Below are positions 36,465 to 48,130 of a stretch of 64,000 nt of DNA, in pieces. Origin of the DNA: Ligustrum vulgare (lineage: Eukaryota; Streptophyta; Magnoliopsida; Lamiales; Oleaceae); the NCBI GenBank assembly GCA_963555705.1, contig OY743173.1:769001-833000 (forward strand), written 5' to 3'. How positions within the stretch are numbered: position 1 is the first letter of the stretch; every line of letters starts with the position of its first letter. The notes below the pieces were generated by a model. The model was not told the DNA's origin. It was given only the letters and a program-made list of their open reading frames with translations, and searched no databases. The translations under genes were made by a program, and so were the position numbers.

Positions 36465-37030
36465 TGTAGATCCAATTTTGCAGCCCATTTTTCAGCCCAA
36501 ATATTCAGTTCAGCATGTGGATAGATATTGGACCGGAAAATGGAACAAGCCCAAGTCTGGTGACCCGGAATTCTCAGCCCAATGTATCACCGCCTTAAAC
36601 CGTACCATTGGATCATTGTTCTTAATTTGAGCCGTTCATTCTGATTGATATTCGTGATGCTGACTTTTGATCTGATAATTTTAAAAAGAAGCAACGATTC
36701 GTCTCTCAACTTTCTCTCTCTCATTTCTCTCAGAAAACCCTAAAACTTGTTTCTGATTCTCGCATATCTTTGTGGTTCTATTACTGATTCTTCATGTAAA
36801 ATCAGTGGATCTGTGTGGTTTGTAAACAGATTGTTATTCTGTATAGGTTTCTTTGTGGTTTGTTGCGAGTTTGTTTTAGGTTTCTGATTTCTTTTGTATA
36901 AGAGACGCGATCTTTGTATTTTATGTTTCAACTCTTTGTGGTTTTGAAGTTTATGAAAGTTTTGAAGTTTTTGTTTGAAATATTGTACGTATTCTCTTTG
37001 TGGCCATTTCTGGGTATCAATCTCTTTACA
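36465..37030 (+). repeat. 3' LTR of the young copia element
   Basis: 566 bp, TGTAGATCC to TTTACA, followed by the TCTTT duplication. Confidence 0.93.
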
Positions 37031-37035
37031 TCTTT

Positions 37036-37844
37036 ATTTGTTTTCTTGCCCTTATCTTTAGAGGTGTTTGCCAAGTGAACACTTTCAGCTCTGTCCTGCT
37101 TCAACTTTTCTTCCTCTTGCACACAAAATAGAATGAGCTCATTTAGAGTTCATTTCTCCCTTTGATAGTTACAACTGACCTTAAATTGACTGAATTGTAC
37201 AAAAAGCTTGCACACTATGAAATGTGCTCATTGAGAGTCTATTTCTACTTTGGCAGTTATAACTAACCTTAAATTAACTATATTGTGCAGGAAGCGATAT
37301 CAATACCAAATGCACGAGCAAGTCATTAGACAAGTCGAGTTTTAGTTCCTTAAGTTTTGAAGCAGTGTGAGACATCTATATGATGTACTCCCTTATTTTC
37401 CCATTGCCTTTATACTTTATTGAAATCAAGCTTCGCATAAGCATGCTTGTTTCAGCCTTATCGTTTTTCGCAAAACGTTTCTTAATTTCGTCAACGAATT
37501 CATTGGCATCATTTACCTCCTCAGATACTATGCTAAAAGTTTTCGAAATGCCGCACTTAATGATCATGAGACTCACGTAATTTAAGCAATCCCACTTCTC
37601 AAAGTTCCTCATTTGATTAGATGAACTTTCATCCGTAAGAGGAGCAAGTTGCTCAATCCTTAGTACACAGTCTAGATCCATGCAGCCAACGAAAAGTTAA
37701 TGTTCTTGTTTTGATCATTGAAGTTTGTTCCATAAATACAGGGATTAAATTTGAGCTTGTAGATATACTACTAGCAGAATTTGAAACCGAATAGAGAACA
37801 CTTAAATAAAATAGTTCACATAAGTACCTTAATATGCAAATCAT
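37036..37844 (-). pseudogene. Degenerate copia gag (UBN2-type)
   Basis: The piece at 37681-37376 reads MDLDCVLRIEQLAPLTDESS, KKRFAKNDKAETSMLM and IKYKGNGKIREYI, the typical capsid-like domain of this copia group. It continues at 37122-37040 as QEEEKLKQDRAESVHLA until the insertion point of the nested element. Confidence 0.8.
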
Positions 37845-37929
37845 ACTTTCAAATAATGGTAGGGCCCATCACAAGATACCTAGCACAACATCAATATTTA
37901 GTCTTTGGACAGAAATATTGACTTGTAAG

Positions 37930-38340
37930 TGGTACTCTTGGTGTAGTGATCAAACACTGACAGTAAGACATGTCAACCAATAAACCTTTCTTTGGACCGA
38001 TTTATTGATCACACGTTAAACCAAATAACCGTCACCTATTTATCACCACGAGTTCATGTGAAATTCGAGCCAAATATTGACCTTCCTTTGGGCCGATCAA
38101 TATCCGCATGAAATAACACACAAACACCTAATTTTCCCTTGGTGTAGTGATCAAACACTGGTAATAAGACATGTTAACCAATAAACCTTTCTTTGGACCG
38201 ATTTATTGGTCACACGTTAAACCAAATAATTGCCACGTATTCATCACCACAGGTGCATGTGAAATTCGAGCCAAATATTGACCTTCTTTTGGGCCGATCA
38301 ATATCCGCATGAAATAACACACACACAAATACCTTCTAAT
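37930..38340. repeat. Tandem duplication, period 203 bp
   Basis: GGTGTAGTGATCAAACACTG starts at 37938 and at 38141. Both copies run through TTTCTTTGGACCGATTTATT and GGGCCGATCAATATCCGCAT with few differences. Confidence 0.85.
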
Positions 38341-39616
38341 ATTCAAAGTTAATTAATATCCACAAGAGAGGTTGCTTTGGCAACATGTTGCTTCAACTAA
38401 TTTACTTTCGAATATTATATCTCTCAAAAGATTCTGATGTACCAAGATTTGAAACTGAAATCACTGATTTGCATATATTTTGACTTTAGGATTTGAATTA
38501 TAGAATTCAAAACTTTAGAATAAAGCAATCCTTAAGTTGAGAGAGTCAATTGCAATATTCTTAAACCTTAGGTGGCCAATTATGTGAAATTTTAAGCTTG
38601 AAGGGCTTAAATTACAATTTTCCAAAACCTTATTGGCCAATTTAAAGAAATTTCAAACTTTATGTCCCAATTTGAAAAAATATCAAACTTTAGAGGGTCA
38701 AAATAGTGAATTTGGAAATTTTAAGGACTAAAAATGAAAATTTTCAAACTTTAAGGACTGAAAATGAAAATTTTCAAACTTTAAGGGACCAAATTAGAGA
38801 ATTTTCAAGGATTAGGGCCTGGATTGGGAAATTTCAAACTTCAACGGACTGAATCATAAAATTCCATAACTTGAGAGGTCCTGACTTAACTAAATTATAA
38901 CTTTAGGGGGCTTAATTTTAAATTCCAGAAATTTAAGGGCCAACTTAAATGGTTTTATAACTTTAGGGGCTAGTTTTGTAAATTCAGAAGTCCGAGGGGC
39001 TATCTTAAAATATTTTATAACCTTAGGGTTTTAAATAATATTTAAATCAAACCATGAGAACCTAATGTCAAATAAAGCCAATTTCATAATTGCAGAAAAG
39101 TCCCTCAAGACTTCAAATTTACAATTGAAACCCCCTGCCCAAAATCTGATTTCGCAACTGCAAACCCTAGCAACTGCCGACGTCGCCTCCAAATTCGGAA
39201 GATGCGCAACCTCTGGCGACAGCCTTTGCGACTCCCGGCGCTGCTGGCCTATAGTATCGCGTGCAGCACCAGCCTCGATCCTGCAATGGCGCTGCCTGCA
39301 GCGTCCAAACACATGCTCGCGACGGTTGCGGTCGTTAGTTTCGTTACAGGTATAGAGACAAATCAAATCCAATCGAAACCATATATAACAACCCCATATC
39401 AGATTTCTGAATCTTAATCCCAAAAGCAACACCCAGATGATATCCATTCATATTCAACACCACCGAAAAATCAGATCCAAAACTGAGAAACCCATACCTT
39501 AATCTCGAAAAATATATACATACAGATTCACACGTATAGAAACCGAATCAAGATCCAATTTTCAGAATATGCAAAACTGAATTTCAAACAATTCTAGGAA
39601 CCAGATTCAGAACCTT

Positions 39617-40456
39617 AGGTGGCGTTCTGTTTGTATTTTATTTTGTATTTTCATTTTCGAAAATGTTTTGTATTTCTTGTTTTCATTTTTGTTTTCAAAT
39701 TTGCTGAAAACGCGTTTGGTTTGTCATTTCTGAAAACTGTTTTTGAAAATGAAAAGTTGGAAAACACGTTCTGTTTGAAATTTTGCAGAATACTATTTAA
39801 ACTATTTTTCATTAATTTGCTTGCAGAATACTACTAATTCAAACTCAAATTTCCTTTCACAATACACTGAAAACATGGTTACATGCAACACACTAATGTG
39901 AGCATTAAGAGTCTATATTAACACAGCTTGGTCAGGTTCGGAATTTGAAAAAGTTCTACTTCTATTAAAATTCAGAAATGCAAGTTCTTTCAAAACCACC
40001 AGAGTCCATTTAGCAGTGCATTTTTTGAAATATAATAACAAGAATTCTCACTTAATTTTTTTTTGTAATGTTAATATTGAATTCAATAAAACTTTATTTA
40101 AACTTAGTTCCAAGTTACGATAATTCTCAAAAAAAAAAAAAAAAAAAAAAAATATTTAGGCTTAGTTCCAAGTTAGGATAATTCTAAAAAAAGTAATAAA
40201 TAAATAAAAAAATAAAAACTTTATATTAAGCTTAGTTCTAAGTTAAGATAATTCTTTAAAAAAAAAAAAAATCCCAAAACGTGTTTTCCGCGTTTTGGAC
40301 ATTTTTTGTCGAAATACACACAAAACACCCAAAACGAGGTTTTGGGCGTTTTGCATTTTGTGTACAATTTTTTTTTTGTTTTCCAAAATGCGTTTTCGAA
40401 AATGGTAAAGAAAACGCGTTTTTAGCGTTTTCGAAAATAAAAACAGAAAACGACCT
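39617..40456. mobile_element. Inverted-repeat (MITE-like) element with GAAAACGCGTTTT motifs
   Basis: The left end GTGGCGTTCTGTTTGTATTTT and the right end (in reverse, GAGGTCGTTTTCTGTTTTTA) are imperfect inverted repeats. Internal words such as AAAACGCGTTT and CGTTTTCGAAAA recur in both orientations near the ends. No clean target duplication. Confidence 0.45.
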
Positions 40457-40659
40457 CAAAACAGCAAAGAGAACATGGACTTATACTTAAGTCGTTTATA
40501 TCAACTAACCCAAGTTCAAAAAACAATACCCAATTTCAACAGATTTTATATATACAAAATTCAACTGAAATTTATACATATATAAATAGATATACATGTC
40601 GGCAGTTTGGTTTCATATATATGTGTTTGAAATAGATCTGATAATTCAACACGATGTCG

Positions 40660-40671
40660 GCTCTGATACCA
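40660..40671 (-). other. tRNA-Met primer-binding site of the old copia element
   Basis: The minus strand reads TGGTATCAGAGC, the standard initiator-tRNA-Met primer site, two bases from the LTR. Confidence 0.85.
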
Positions 40672-40673
40672 TT

Positions 40674-41110
40674 TGTTAGAAAATTATATCACAGATAAAT
40701 TTATTTATCTACGATCCAAAATCATCATGCTGAATTATCAAGAATAAAATAACTGAAGCGGAAGCGTACCTTAATCAGATATGGGCGGTTGGATCTTCTA
40801 AATCAATACGTAGTCCTTATTTTCTCTCTGATGATGGAATGTCAAAAAGAATGAACAGTACGTACGATTTAGGGACCATAACCGACTTTATATACTGAAT
40901 TTCCAGTTAACCTAATTCGGCCCATCATGTATTAGGTAATGGCTTGATATCTACACATAAAAGCCCATACATTAATTAGATGCATAAAAGCCTGATATAT
41001 ATAAAATTCTTATTAGATCACTTTAAATGGGCTTAATCAAATTTGATAGTCTTTTACTCAATACACAATAATTCACATATAAGCCCACACGATTGATTAA
41101 AATCCTTACA
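40674..41110 (-). repeat. 5' LTR of the old copia element
   Basis: Bounds TGTTAGAAAATT to AATCCTTACA in plus orientation. Clearly homologous to 24119-24573, with a short deletion where that copy has GTTCACGATGAACGATTC. Confidence 0.85.
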
Positions 41111-41283
41111 TATCATACTCTAACTAACTCCACATGCTTCTCCCCTCTTATAGGTAAGTAAAGAGTCGTGTTTACAATTGTATAAGACATAAAATGACTT
41201 AAGAAATATAAATGAGCTAAAAGACACCGTCTTCTCTCTTCCTCATCCTCTGGTAGTTAAGTTCGTTTTCCTGCTGCCTCTCT

Positions 41284-41789
41284 TCATCTTTCTTCCCCAC
41301 GCTGCTGGTAATCCCTCATGAGAAAGCAAGGAAAACACTCAAGCCCTTTAGCTATATGCAAAGCAATCAAAAACCTCTTGTCCCAATTCTTTAGCTCTTG
41401 TGATTTTCGATGAAAAAGACAGCCTTGTAAGCTACCGGTTTCCATAAGCTCATAAACTAAAAGCATTTGACATTTACCAGGATTTGAGGAAAACCCCATC
41501 ACGGAAACGATGTATTTACAGTCAATTTTCGAGGAAAAAGCAGGTCATTCTTGAATTCGAGCTCGCCCTGCAAAGACCCAGAATCCATGAGCTTCACAGC
41601 AACATGAAAAGGCAGAGTTCTTGATGATGAGGTTTTGTTGAAGTGTAGCACGATAGACAGACTCAAACCCCCCTGTTCGAGGTGGAGGGAAGAAGAGAAA
41701 TTGTTGGTAGGGCGACGGAGAAGAGAGTAGAAGCCTGTGAGGGAGAGAGAGACGTGGAAGAAAAATCGTTCATTATTCGGCTCTGTCAT
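41284..41789 (-). pseudogene. Receptor-like Ser/Thr kinase pseudogene fragment
   Basis: Minus strand: LRRPTNNFSSSLHLEQGG, then FHVAVKLMDSGSLQGELEFKN (ATP lysine in VAVKLMD), then in another frame GFSSNPGKCQMLLVYELMETGSLQGCL and RFLIALHIAKGLE. This is the N-lobe of a plant receptor-like kinase of the At4g25390 kind. The glycine loop is damaged, the frame shifts near 41500, and the catalytic loop is missing. It lies next to the right TSD of the old copia element. Confidence 0.75.
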
Positions 41790-41799
41790 CTGTCGTGAA

Positions 41800-43190
41800 A
41801 CTATCTACTAATTTTAAAACTCACTCAAAAATAACATCTAAAAATTAAATAAAATGCCAAATTCAAATTCAAATTTGTATAAAATTAGAATTTGTTCACA
41901 ATTGATTCAATTGAAATTGAAGATTCTAGAATCCCAGCTCTTTTTAATAGAAATAGTAATCAGACTCATGCGATGCACAAAAAATATAATTGAAAAATAT
42001 TTATTGAATAAATTGTAAAAATACAATGTTCGATATAAATTGTGCATTCATATATAGTGAAAAATACCCAAAAATGTAAAACATAAAATTACGACTTGCA
42101 TATTTCTTTTAACAGTTAATTATTCATTCTCTAGTTTTCTTAATCCATTTAGACTAAGTAAGATGTCAACATGTGATTTATTTTATACTTTACAATTTTG
42201 ATTTGATGACTAAAGTCAAGCTTACGATTATTTGATTTCTAAAAGTTAAAATATTTACAATTTTTAACTCGTAAAATGAAATAATATGGAATACAAATTT
42301 ATTTTAAATTTTATTGAATGAATATTACAAATATTATTAACTTTATATGCAAAAAAAAAAAACAAAAAAAACCACCTATACATCTCAATTTATAAATGGA
42401 GGCTTAACCCACAAGATATAAGACTTTATCACTTATTCATATAAAATTGATTATTCAAAAATAAATTTTTTCAATGTTCATTTTCAACCACACATTCTTT
42501 AAAACTTATTTTTCAGAATTGCATATATTATTTTTGTGCATATTATATAAACGTGTAGACCATATTCTATTTTTAAATAGAATGATTTTGCTAACACCTT
42601 CTATTTTACAAATTGAACCAATAAGTTTATCGGAACCTAAAGTTATGAAAAATTAAATGATTTAATTTAATTTATTTAGAAAGATTGGATATCTATTATT
42701 TCTTTCAATTAATTTGATACAAAAAGATTCGAAATTAATCATTTAGGTCAAATTGAATTTTGGTAAGAAATGATAGGTATCATTTAGGACTTAAATGAGA
42801 TAAATTAATAAGATTGGACGTTGGAAAAAGTAAAAGATATAAGTAAAACTTTTACCTTTAGTATTTAAGACGATTTTACAAATGATATGTTTAGAGTTTG
42901 CTCTAATTTGTTAGCTTGTATTAAACTTCTCATTAAGATCTTGGATTTGACGCATATATTGTATATTTTTCAATTTCAAAATAATGCAATAATTATCAAA
43001 AGAATAAAAATAATGTATAATTTGACTTTTTATAGATATTTTCTTTTTCACAAAGCCATAAATCATTTAATATATGCATTAATCGAACTCTCCTAATTCA
43101 TGTATTAAAATAAATTGATTAAATTAAGAAATTTCCTAAAATTGCAAGTAAAAATGGGCGGAAAATTGTGTGCTTAAAACGATGACGGTT
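41800..43190. other. AT-rich intergenic DNA
   Basis: Very AT-rich with no recognisable gene or element ends. Confidence 0.5.
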
Positions 43191-43197
43191 ATCCTAT

Positions 43198-43317
<120 letters not shown>

Positions 43318-43732
43318 ATTTAACAATATCACATCCTAAAACACTTACAATTGTTCAAATTTAAGGTCAAGATATGTACGATAAACGTACTTATCAGTAC
43401 CGGTGTTAATATAATGTGATGTATTTAGTATAATTTGTGGCGGTAATATATTTTGTCTAAATTTAATAATAATGTTGATATGTAATGAAATATAATGTTT
43501 TTTTTTAATTATTATATTATTATTTTAAAATATTTAAATTGTAATAGAGATAGATTAGAGTGTGACACATATAAAAGTGATGTATGTGTATTTATCATAA
43601 TTTATGGTGATAATATATTTTAACTAAATATAATAAGAATAACGGTGATATGTAACGAATAATGAATATAATCTTTTTTATTTTTTGTAATGGAGATAGA
43701 TTAGAGTGTGAAACATATAAAAGTGATGTATA

Positions 43733-44452
43733 TGTAACGACTCATGTTTCACTTAATGGACTGTCTCGAGCGTTAGATGAGGAAATACTATTCCCACTGT
43801 ACCAACACGAATCTTTTCAGCATACTTTGCCCTAGTAACCTCGCTTGCACGCTCCTCGAGAAAATTTCCCGATGGTTACCTATCATAGAATTTGATGCAG
43901 GACGAAGCAGCCGAAACCATGCTTGAGGGTATTTTGGTCATTTTGTTGCGACGATATTGGAATAGGCTGAAATTTGGCAGGTTGATTGGAAACGGCCTAA
44001 AAAATTGGACTTGGGGTAGAGACCCGAGATCTCAAGATTTTAGCTAAATTCCTTCATTTAAGCCTTCAAATTAATATTTTTAGTATTTTCCATTTTAATT
44101 TTGCACTATTTTTGGAATATTTTAGTATTTTTCTATACTTAGGGGTTCTTGTAATAATGATTTGTTAAAGGCTTTTGAACGTTTTCCATAGGATTAAATG
44201 AATATTATTACTTGATTTATTCTATAAAATATTTTGCTCTTCGTGTCTTCTAGAACGAGATCTAGAATTATTCGTCAATTGGAACGATATTCGACTCCTT
44301 TTTCCATTTTCTTTGCGTCAGAATTGCTCCAAGTCAAGCACGCTTAACTGTGGAGTTTCTAACAATGGACTTCCAGGAAAAAAAAGGTACACCTTGTTGA
44401 TATGAGTAATACCTATCAAATTTTTTAAATTTTCCTGGCCTAAGTATTACAC
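43733..44452 (+). repeat. LTR-like fragment (TGTAACGAC ... GTATTACA)
   Basis: Starts TGTAACGACTC and ends CCTAAGTATTACA, the kind of ends seen in plant gypsy LTRs. The flanks (GTATA and CACAC) do not match, so the boundaries or the idea may be wrong. Confidence 0.35.
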
Positions 44453-44524
44453 ACACACATATAGAATAATGCTACTCAGTGAAATCACTATAGCTATAGT
44501 GAGGGGCCTCTCCGACAGCCTGTC

Positions 44525-44529
<5 letters not shown>

Positions 44530-44563
<34 letters not shown>
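44530..44563. repeat. (TA)n microsatellite
   Basis: An uninterrupted AT run of about 17 units shortly left of the young LTR element. Confidence 0.95.
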
Positions 44564-44567
<4 letters not shown>

Positions 44568-44587
44568 GGATAGATATATATAAGAAT

Positions 44588-44795
44588 TGTTATAAAATCA
44601 TCGAAATCATAAGAACAACATAGAGAGAGAAATGGAGAGAGTTTAGAGGAGAGAATTTCTCTTCAAGAATTGGTGTAATAAATTGGTAAGTATAGACTCC
44701 TATTTATAGGAGTGGACAATGGCACAATCGTAATATTGTAAAGTTTACAGGGATATAATGGTAATGTCATTCACATATATACATTATTTATAACA
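44588..44795 (-). repeat. 3' LTR of the cargo element
   Basis: TGTTATAAAATC to TTATTTATAACA. No difference from the other copy was found. Confidence 0.93.
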
Positions 44796-44806
44796 CTCCC
44801 CCTTGA
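44796..44806 (-). other. Polypurine tract of the cargo element
   Basis: The minus strand reads CAAGGGGGAG directly before TGTTATAAAT of the LTR, which fixes the element's orientation. Confidence 0.8.
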
Positions 44807-44824
44807 ATGACATATTACGCAATT

Positions 44825-45530
44825 GTCTGCCTCGTTAAAACCTTGCTAAGAAAACCCAATGGGATAAAACTTGAGCGAAGGAAAAAGAGTACAGTTGCTC
44901 CCCCTGATATTGGCCATCGTCAATCGTTGAGTCTTAATGTTCAAGTAGAACAAATCATGTATTGAATCTTTGAAGTTCTTCAGTGCTTCAGTGCTGCCTC
45001 GTTAAAACCTTGTCAGTAAAACCCAATGGGACAAAATCTGAACGAAGGAAAAAGAGTACAGCCGCTGCCTCGTTAAAACCTTGTCAGGAAAACCCTGTGG
45101 GACAAAACCTGGACGAAGGAAAAAGAGTACAGCATGACAGCATGATTCTCACCCTGAAGTGTGCAATCAAGTATTCATGAACCTTTTGAATAATGATATC
45201 ATCTTTCTTCTGGAATATATATGAAAATCTTCTTGTGTGTAGTCGATATCATAACATTCTTCATAAGATGTGTATGATTTTCTTCATTTGTTGATATCAT
45301 TCCAGTATAACAATGTGTTGCTGAATTATAGCTTGTTGATAGCTATGATGATGCCTCAAAAACCTTGCTAGGAAAACCCTGTGGGACAAAACCTCAGCGA
45401 AGGGAAAAAGAGTGCATTATTCTCATTAATTTTCATCAATACGCCTCAACTGTTGCCTCATTAAAAAACTTGCTATGAAAACCCTGTGGGACAAAACCTC
45501 AGCTAAGGGAAAAAGAGTGCAACGCGTATT
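44825..45530. repeat. Spaced direct repeats CCTCGTTAAAACCTTG ... GGAAAAAGAGTACA
   Basis: Five copies of a unit of about 70 bases, CCTCGTTAAAACCTTG (or CCTCAAAAACC), AAAACCC(A/T)(A/G)TGGGA, AAAACCT ... GGAAAAAGAGT, at about 44830, 44997, 45066, 45353 and 45455. A phrase of this kind is common in interiors of plant LTR elements. Confidence 0.8.
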
Positions 45531-47336
45531 TATTCCTTTCATGGAATATTACATGTATATTGGTGCAATCACGAATCTTTTCATTGTATTTTTCACTTCT
45601 GGTGAATAATCAAATTTAGAATTCACTTCTGGTGAATAATCAAATCTATAATTCACTTTCATAGATTGCATCTTTCACTTCTAGTGAATAATTAAATATT
45701 CATTTTCAAATTCACTTCTAGTGAATAATCAATTTCAAATTCACTTCTGGTGAATATTCATTTTCGTATTCACTTCTAGTGAATAATCAATTTCCCAGAT
45801 GTCATAAATAGTACACTCCAATTTCACTTTCAACATATTATATCATGGAGTCATTTGTATCATTCTATAGTGATACTAATCTGGGCATATTGAATCTTTC
45901 AATGATTTATACATGTATGTTCTTGCACTTTATAAACTGCAATTTCTAATTTTGCAGGAGCATAATCAATCATTGAAATAGATATCAATTTCGACATATA
46001 ATCTACAATCATTTTACTTGAAATCCCAACGTACCGCGATCAACTGGTACATCAAAGAATACTCCCAAAGTACCGAGATGAGAATCATACATTTTGATCT
46101 CACTCATTGGTATATCAAGGAGCTCAAGCTAGTGATTTAGACTATAGTCTATCCACCATATGTCATGCCAGTTCTATGAAAAATTTCGCGCGCAACTAGT
46201 CGTCTTTTACGACTGTGAAATATTTTTCATTTGTACATATAATTACTGGCTTTACACATTTAAGCATTTGGACTTCAGGTCCTTGAACAATAATCCCTAC
46301 ATTAGGGTTTCATACTTGGCCAAAGAATTATGATTTCATCAATCTTATTTCATAAGAGGGTATGCAGTCGACTTATTTATCGATTCCATCTCAATATAAC
46401 GTGGAGAGATCTCTTTATATGTTCTATCATCAGGTACCTGAATATCTCATCATTTGACTATGTCCCTTTTACTTACTTTGAGTATTTAGCCTCAAAGGAA
46501 TCATTTCAATCATTCAAGAGATATTTATTTTTGGAATCGATAGTCATTATGCTTCAGGCATAATTACGCTTCAGGCGTGTTTTCACCATAATGTTCTCAA
46601 ATATTATCAATCGGCTAAAATGCCATAACACATGTCATTCTTTTAGGGATGTAATTTCAATCATATATCTCAGTGCGCTTTGGTGGAGTGTATGCATATC
46701 GCACTTTTACAAATAATAAAGCTTCTTGAGCTATTCCCTGTTTGACATAGAATATTGTTGTATGATAAACAATTTCTGAATAAGTTATTCTCATAGAAAA
46801 TAATTTGGAACTTTTGATAATCTAACCGTTTATTATAGAACTTCTGGTTCTATACGGTTTTATTTCATTTCTATGTATGAATATTTGATTCAATACAATA
46901 TCGCTAAACTTCTGGTTCAATACAATGTATATTTCATTTATGAGCTTCTGGTTCATACTATATACATATTTCACTTGTACGTATGAACTTCTGGTTCAAT
47001 AAGATATTTCACTTGTACATATGTATGAACTTCTGGTTCAATACAACATTTATTTCATCAGTATTCTATATAGTTCAAATCAGTATACCTTTATTACTTT
47101 TAGTATACCGAAAAATCAGGTACAATATCCAAGGAAATATCTCATAATCTCAATCTTGTCGCCAAATCTTCCCTTATATCGAAAAAGGTAATGGCATATT
47201 ATCTCACCTTTTCAATAATTTATTCCATTATTTCTTGATGGAATCCATATCACTGACACGCGGAGCCGCCGCTCTTTTACGCGTTGAATAATGCATTTAA
47301 ATAGATGATTTGGGAAGAAGGCTAGATCCATCAAAA

Positions 47337-47882
47337 ATGGATATCATACTTTCAAATATTCGCAAATATTATTCCAATCTTCCAGTAAATGATTTGAGAA
47401 AGATTTATCGAATTAGGCTCGAAAGATTGAGGTTGCTGATGGATCATGGCATGCCAGAAGATGTTCGCTGGTTGATCGAAGCAAAAGTTCGATTAGCTGG
47501 TGAATTACCAGATTCATTTTCTAAGCACAAGCCTGGCTTAGGTAAGAGTACTTTTGCAAAGAAGCGAAGAGCAAAAAGATTAAATAGTTGCTACAAATGT
47601 GCTCGATGGACATGTGATACCCGTTGTAAATCAATAGGATATTCATCCATAAATCGAGATGATAAGATAGACTTCATTAAGGGTGGACTGAGTAAGGAGT
47701 CATTGGATGATATCCGATTGACTCTTGAGACGCACCCTAGTGGATATGTGCAGCGTGAGCTACTATCTTTATGGGCTAAATTCATCAGCGATAAAGAGAG
47801 ATATAGTCTCAAAAATATAATAGCAAAAGATCCTGTTTGCCATGCTGTTATAAACAATGATGCTTTGGCTATGCAGCATTAA
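47337..47882 (+). CDS. Cysteine-rich basic protein, similar in layout to viral nucleic-acid-binding proteins
   Basis: A 181-residue open frame; the ATG at 47337 is the first Met after an in-frame TAA at 47298-47300. An N-terminal helical, charged part (LRKIYRIRLERLRLLMDHGM, VRWLIEAKVRLAG) is followed by GKSTFAKKRRAKR, a strongly basic patch, and then CYKCARWTCDTRC (C-x2-C-x4-C-x3-C). The C-terminal third (GYVQRELLSLWAKFISDK) is helical. A basic patch directly before a Cys cluster, with this kind of tail, is the plan of small nucleic-acid-binding/silencing-suppressor proteins at the 3' end of betaflexivirus genomes. That link is by pattern only. It lies 248 bases before the LOG-type gene on the same strand, antisense to the element. 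It could instead be a plant or element gene of unknown role. Confidence 0.5.
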   Translation: MDIILSNIRKYYSNLPVNDLRKIYRIRLERLRLLMDHGMPEDVRWLIEAKVRLAGELPDSFSKHKPGLGKSTFAKKRRAKRLNSCYKCARWTCDTRCKSIGYSSINRDDKIDFIKGGLSKESLDDIRLTLETHPSGYVQRELLSLWAKFISDKERYSLKNIIAKDPVCHAVINNDALAMQH

Positions 47883-48130
47883 TACAAGGTAAATCATTTG
47901 ATATATATGCACATATAAAATATTTTTTCTGTTTCCTTTCACGAGTTTTGATAAAGGCTGGTTAAAAATATTAAATCGCCGAAAGGTGAGTAGGATGATT
48001 TTGTCAAAAGTAAATCTTCACTTTTTCGAAAAACGACCAGTAAATAGTGAAGTTTTTCGGTTTTAAATAGCCAAACATTTTTCATAGTTCATGCATCCCA
48101 AAATAACATTTTCCTTCTTTACTTTCAAAA
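47883..48130 (+). promoter_or_regulatory. Possible promoter/leader of the LOG-type cargo gene
   Basis: TTTTAAATAGCC at about 48060-48071 could act as a TATA-like box. It is followed by a C/T- and A-rich leader to the ATG at 48131. This is weak evidence; the two open frames could also share one transcript. Confidence 0.25.

Larger units (their letters stand above)
27176..37030 (+). mobile_element. Young Ty1/copia retrotransposon nested in the old one
   Basis: Two 566-bp LTRs (27176-27741 and 36465-37030) begin TGTAGATCCAA and end CTCTTTACA. I count five differences between them. TCTTT duplications flank the element (27171-27175 and 37031-37035). It holds a tRNA-Met primer site, gag-pol and a polypurine tract. 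Its gag is split by a 3.45-kb solo LTR. Without that insertion it would be about 6.4 kb. Confidence 0.95.
37845..40659 (-). other. Expanded leader of the old copia element
   Basis: About 2.8 kb lies between the primer site and gag, far more than usual. It contains a 203-bp tandem duplication (37938-38340), a degenerate array of AAACTTTAAGG-type phrases (38480-39050), a GC-rich stretch at 39150-39340, and an inverted-repeat element (39617-40456). No gene is recognised. The leader was probably enlarged by further insertions. Confidence 0.5.
24119..41110 (-). mobile_element. Old Ty1/copia retrotransposon (minus strand), host of nested insertions
   Basis: Related LTRs lie at 24119-24573 and 40674-41110. 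The flanks share TATCA (24114-24118 and 41111-41115). The primer site, complementary to initiator tRNA-Met, lies beside the right LTR, so the element reads right to left. The coding region is ruined: a gag piece at 37036-37844, then pol pieces at 25300-27170, with the middle deleted and a younger copia inserted in gag. LTR lengths (455 and 437) and many mismatches indicate an older insertion than the nested one. Confidence 0.85.

Noticed and set aside
39031..39447. 138-codon minus-strand frame and its plus-strand partners in a GC-rich stretch
   Set aside because: It sits in the expanded leader of the old copia element. Several frames are open at once because of base composition, and no family is recognised.
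43733..44452. Calling a full solo LTR
   Set aside because: The ends look right, but the flanking pentamers (GTATA, CACAC) disagree, so only an LTR-like fragment is reported with low confidence.
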